A DNA stretch of 14,273 nucleotides from DATBIS01 sp036556805. Its GTDB lineage: Bacteria; Actinomycetota; UBA4738; HRBIN12. Below the pieces are notes generated by a model that was given only the letters and a program-made list of their open reading frames with translations, was not told the origin of the DNA and searched no databases. Of the stretch, positions 13,614 through 14,273 are shown piece after piece. Numbering within the stretch: position 1 is the first letter of the stretch; each line of letters begins with the position of its first letter. The position numbers and the translations under genes were made by a program. The stretch is taken from the NCBI GenBank assembly GCA_036556805.1, contig DATBIS010000029.1, forward strand, positions 1 through 14,273, given 5' to 3'.

Positions 13614-14273
13614 GGGCGGTTCGTCGCCGCTGGAAGGTGATCGCCATCACGGTCCTGGTGGCCGGCGTGGCCGCGTACATCACCACGGAGACGGTCGCCC
13701 CCGTTGATCCGACCCCGGAAAAGACCTTTCAAGCGTCGACCACGCTGCTGCCAGACCCGTCAAGCAGCGTCAAGACAAGCTCGGACGGCGGTTCGAACAT
13801 CCTCGTTCAGCCGCAAATCCTCGCCGAACTCGTGAAGACCACGCCGGTTGCGGAGAAGGTCGCGAAGGAAATCGGGTTCGAGGGAGATCCACGGGCTCTC
13901 ACGCGTCAGATCAACGCGCAGGCAGAGCAGGATACCGGCCTCCTCAAGATCCAGGCAACGGCGCCGACGGCGAAGGATGCCGAGACGCTCGCGAACACTT
14001 TCGCCGATCAGCTCATCGTTTACGTCGACGAGAAGATGGACGCGGCCACGCGCGCGGCGATCGAGAATGCGAAGGAAGAGCTCGAGGCCGCGAAGGAAGC
14101 CGACCAGGAAGCTCAGCAAAACGATAATTCCTCATCTGGAACACCAACGAGCACAGGTCACGGAGCGACGAGCAGCACGAACGGCAGCTCGAGCACCACG
14201 AGCGCCGCGGTCGATGTGGCGCAGCAGAAGCTCGCCAGCCTGAAGAGTCAGCTCGATGACCCGGTGCCGATCG
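13592..14273 (+). CDS. Wzz-type polysaccharide chain-length/co-polymerase protein (3' end outside window)
   Basis: The frame is open from ATG 13592 to the window end (227 codons). It starts MEPINYLRAVRRRWKVIAIT, the usual Wzz N-terminus, with one membrane segment at about 16-29. The extracytoplasmic part follows the Wzz domain: ASTTLLPD, QPQILAELVKTTPVAEKVAKEIG, and LLKIQATAPTAKDAETLANTFADQLIVYV (about 121-149). A charged helix (151-180) is interrupted by a Ser/Thr/Gly/Asn-rich stretch (about 181-206) before the helix resumes with AVDVAQQKLASLKSQL. AGGAG lies 6 bases before the ATG, and the gene overlaps the regulator by 22 bp. It probably controls polysaccharide chain length; whether a C-terminal BY-kinase domain follows cannot be seen. 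Confidence 0.88.
   Translation, partial: MEPINYLRAVRRRWKVIAITVLVAGVAAYITTETVAPVDPTPEKTFQASTTLLPDPSSSVKTSSDGGSNILVQPQILAELVKTTPVAEKVAKEIGFEGDPRALTRQINAQAEQDTGLLKIQATAPTAKDAETLANTFADQLIVYVDEKMDAATRAAIENAKEELEAAKEADQEAQQNDNSSSGTPTSTGHGATSSTNGSSSTTSAAVDVAQQKLASLKSQLDDPVPI

Overview
The window is GC-rich DNA, densely packed with genes that often overlap by 4 bp (ATGA, GTGA or TTGA junctions), and GTG or TTG starts are common. The gene order alr - alpha/beta hydrolase - (UDG) - tsaE - tsaB - rimI - tsaD and a BldD-type regulator point to an actinobacterium (Actinomycetota). It looks like a chromosomal segment of a poorly characterised lineage; I cannot name a genus. I see no rRNA, tRNA, CRISPR array, insertion sequence or phage gene.

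Region 1 (1-5903, + strand) is one tightly coupled housekeeping operon: the 3' part of alanine racemase (alr), a membrane-anchored alpha/beta hydrolase, a 4Fe-4S uracil-DNA glycosylase of the family 4 type, the tRNA t6A genes tsaE, tsaB and tsaD with the acetyltransferase rimI among them, and a GalE-like sugar-nucleotide epimerase. A BldD-like regulator on the minus strand (5885-6364) meets the epimerase tail to tail, with a 19-bp overlap and a strong hairpin at the junction.

Region 2 (6365-8756) holds the intergenic region between the BldD-like gene and a divergent two-component pair: a soluble GAF histidine kinase and a NarL-type response regulator. This intergenic region carries a site matching 8 of the 9 specified positions of the Streptomyces BldD operator consensus, and a TTGACA-17-CAAACT promoter for the kinase. 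The BldD-like protein has the DNA-binding domain, but its c-di-GMP motif is altered.

Region 3 (8919 to the end) looks like the start of an exopolysaccharide or surface-glycan locus. In order it has a second NarL-type regulator, two tandem PqqD-like peptide-binding proteins, an HPr-kinase-like protein that seems to have lost its P-loop, a membrane-bound FlaA1/CapD-type nucleotide-sugar dehydratase, a LuxR-type regulator with a degenerate receiver domain, and a Wzz-type chain-length protein cut by the window end. Most of these genes overlap or nearly touch.

The part most likely to be new is the two PqqD-like proteins plus a P-loop-less HprK-like protein, translationally coupled to a response regulator and placed directly in front of glycan-assembly genes, with a BldD/c-di-GMP-type regulator and a second two-component pair just upstream. 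HprK-related/PqqD pairs are known as an accessory system near glycan loci; the doubled PqqD, the apparent pseudokinase and the regulator coupling are what stand out here.
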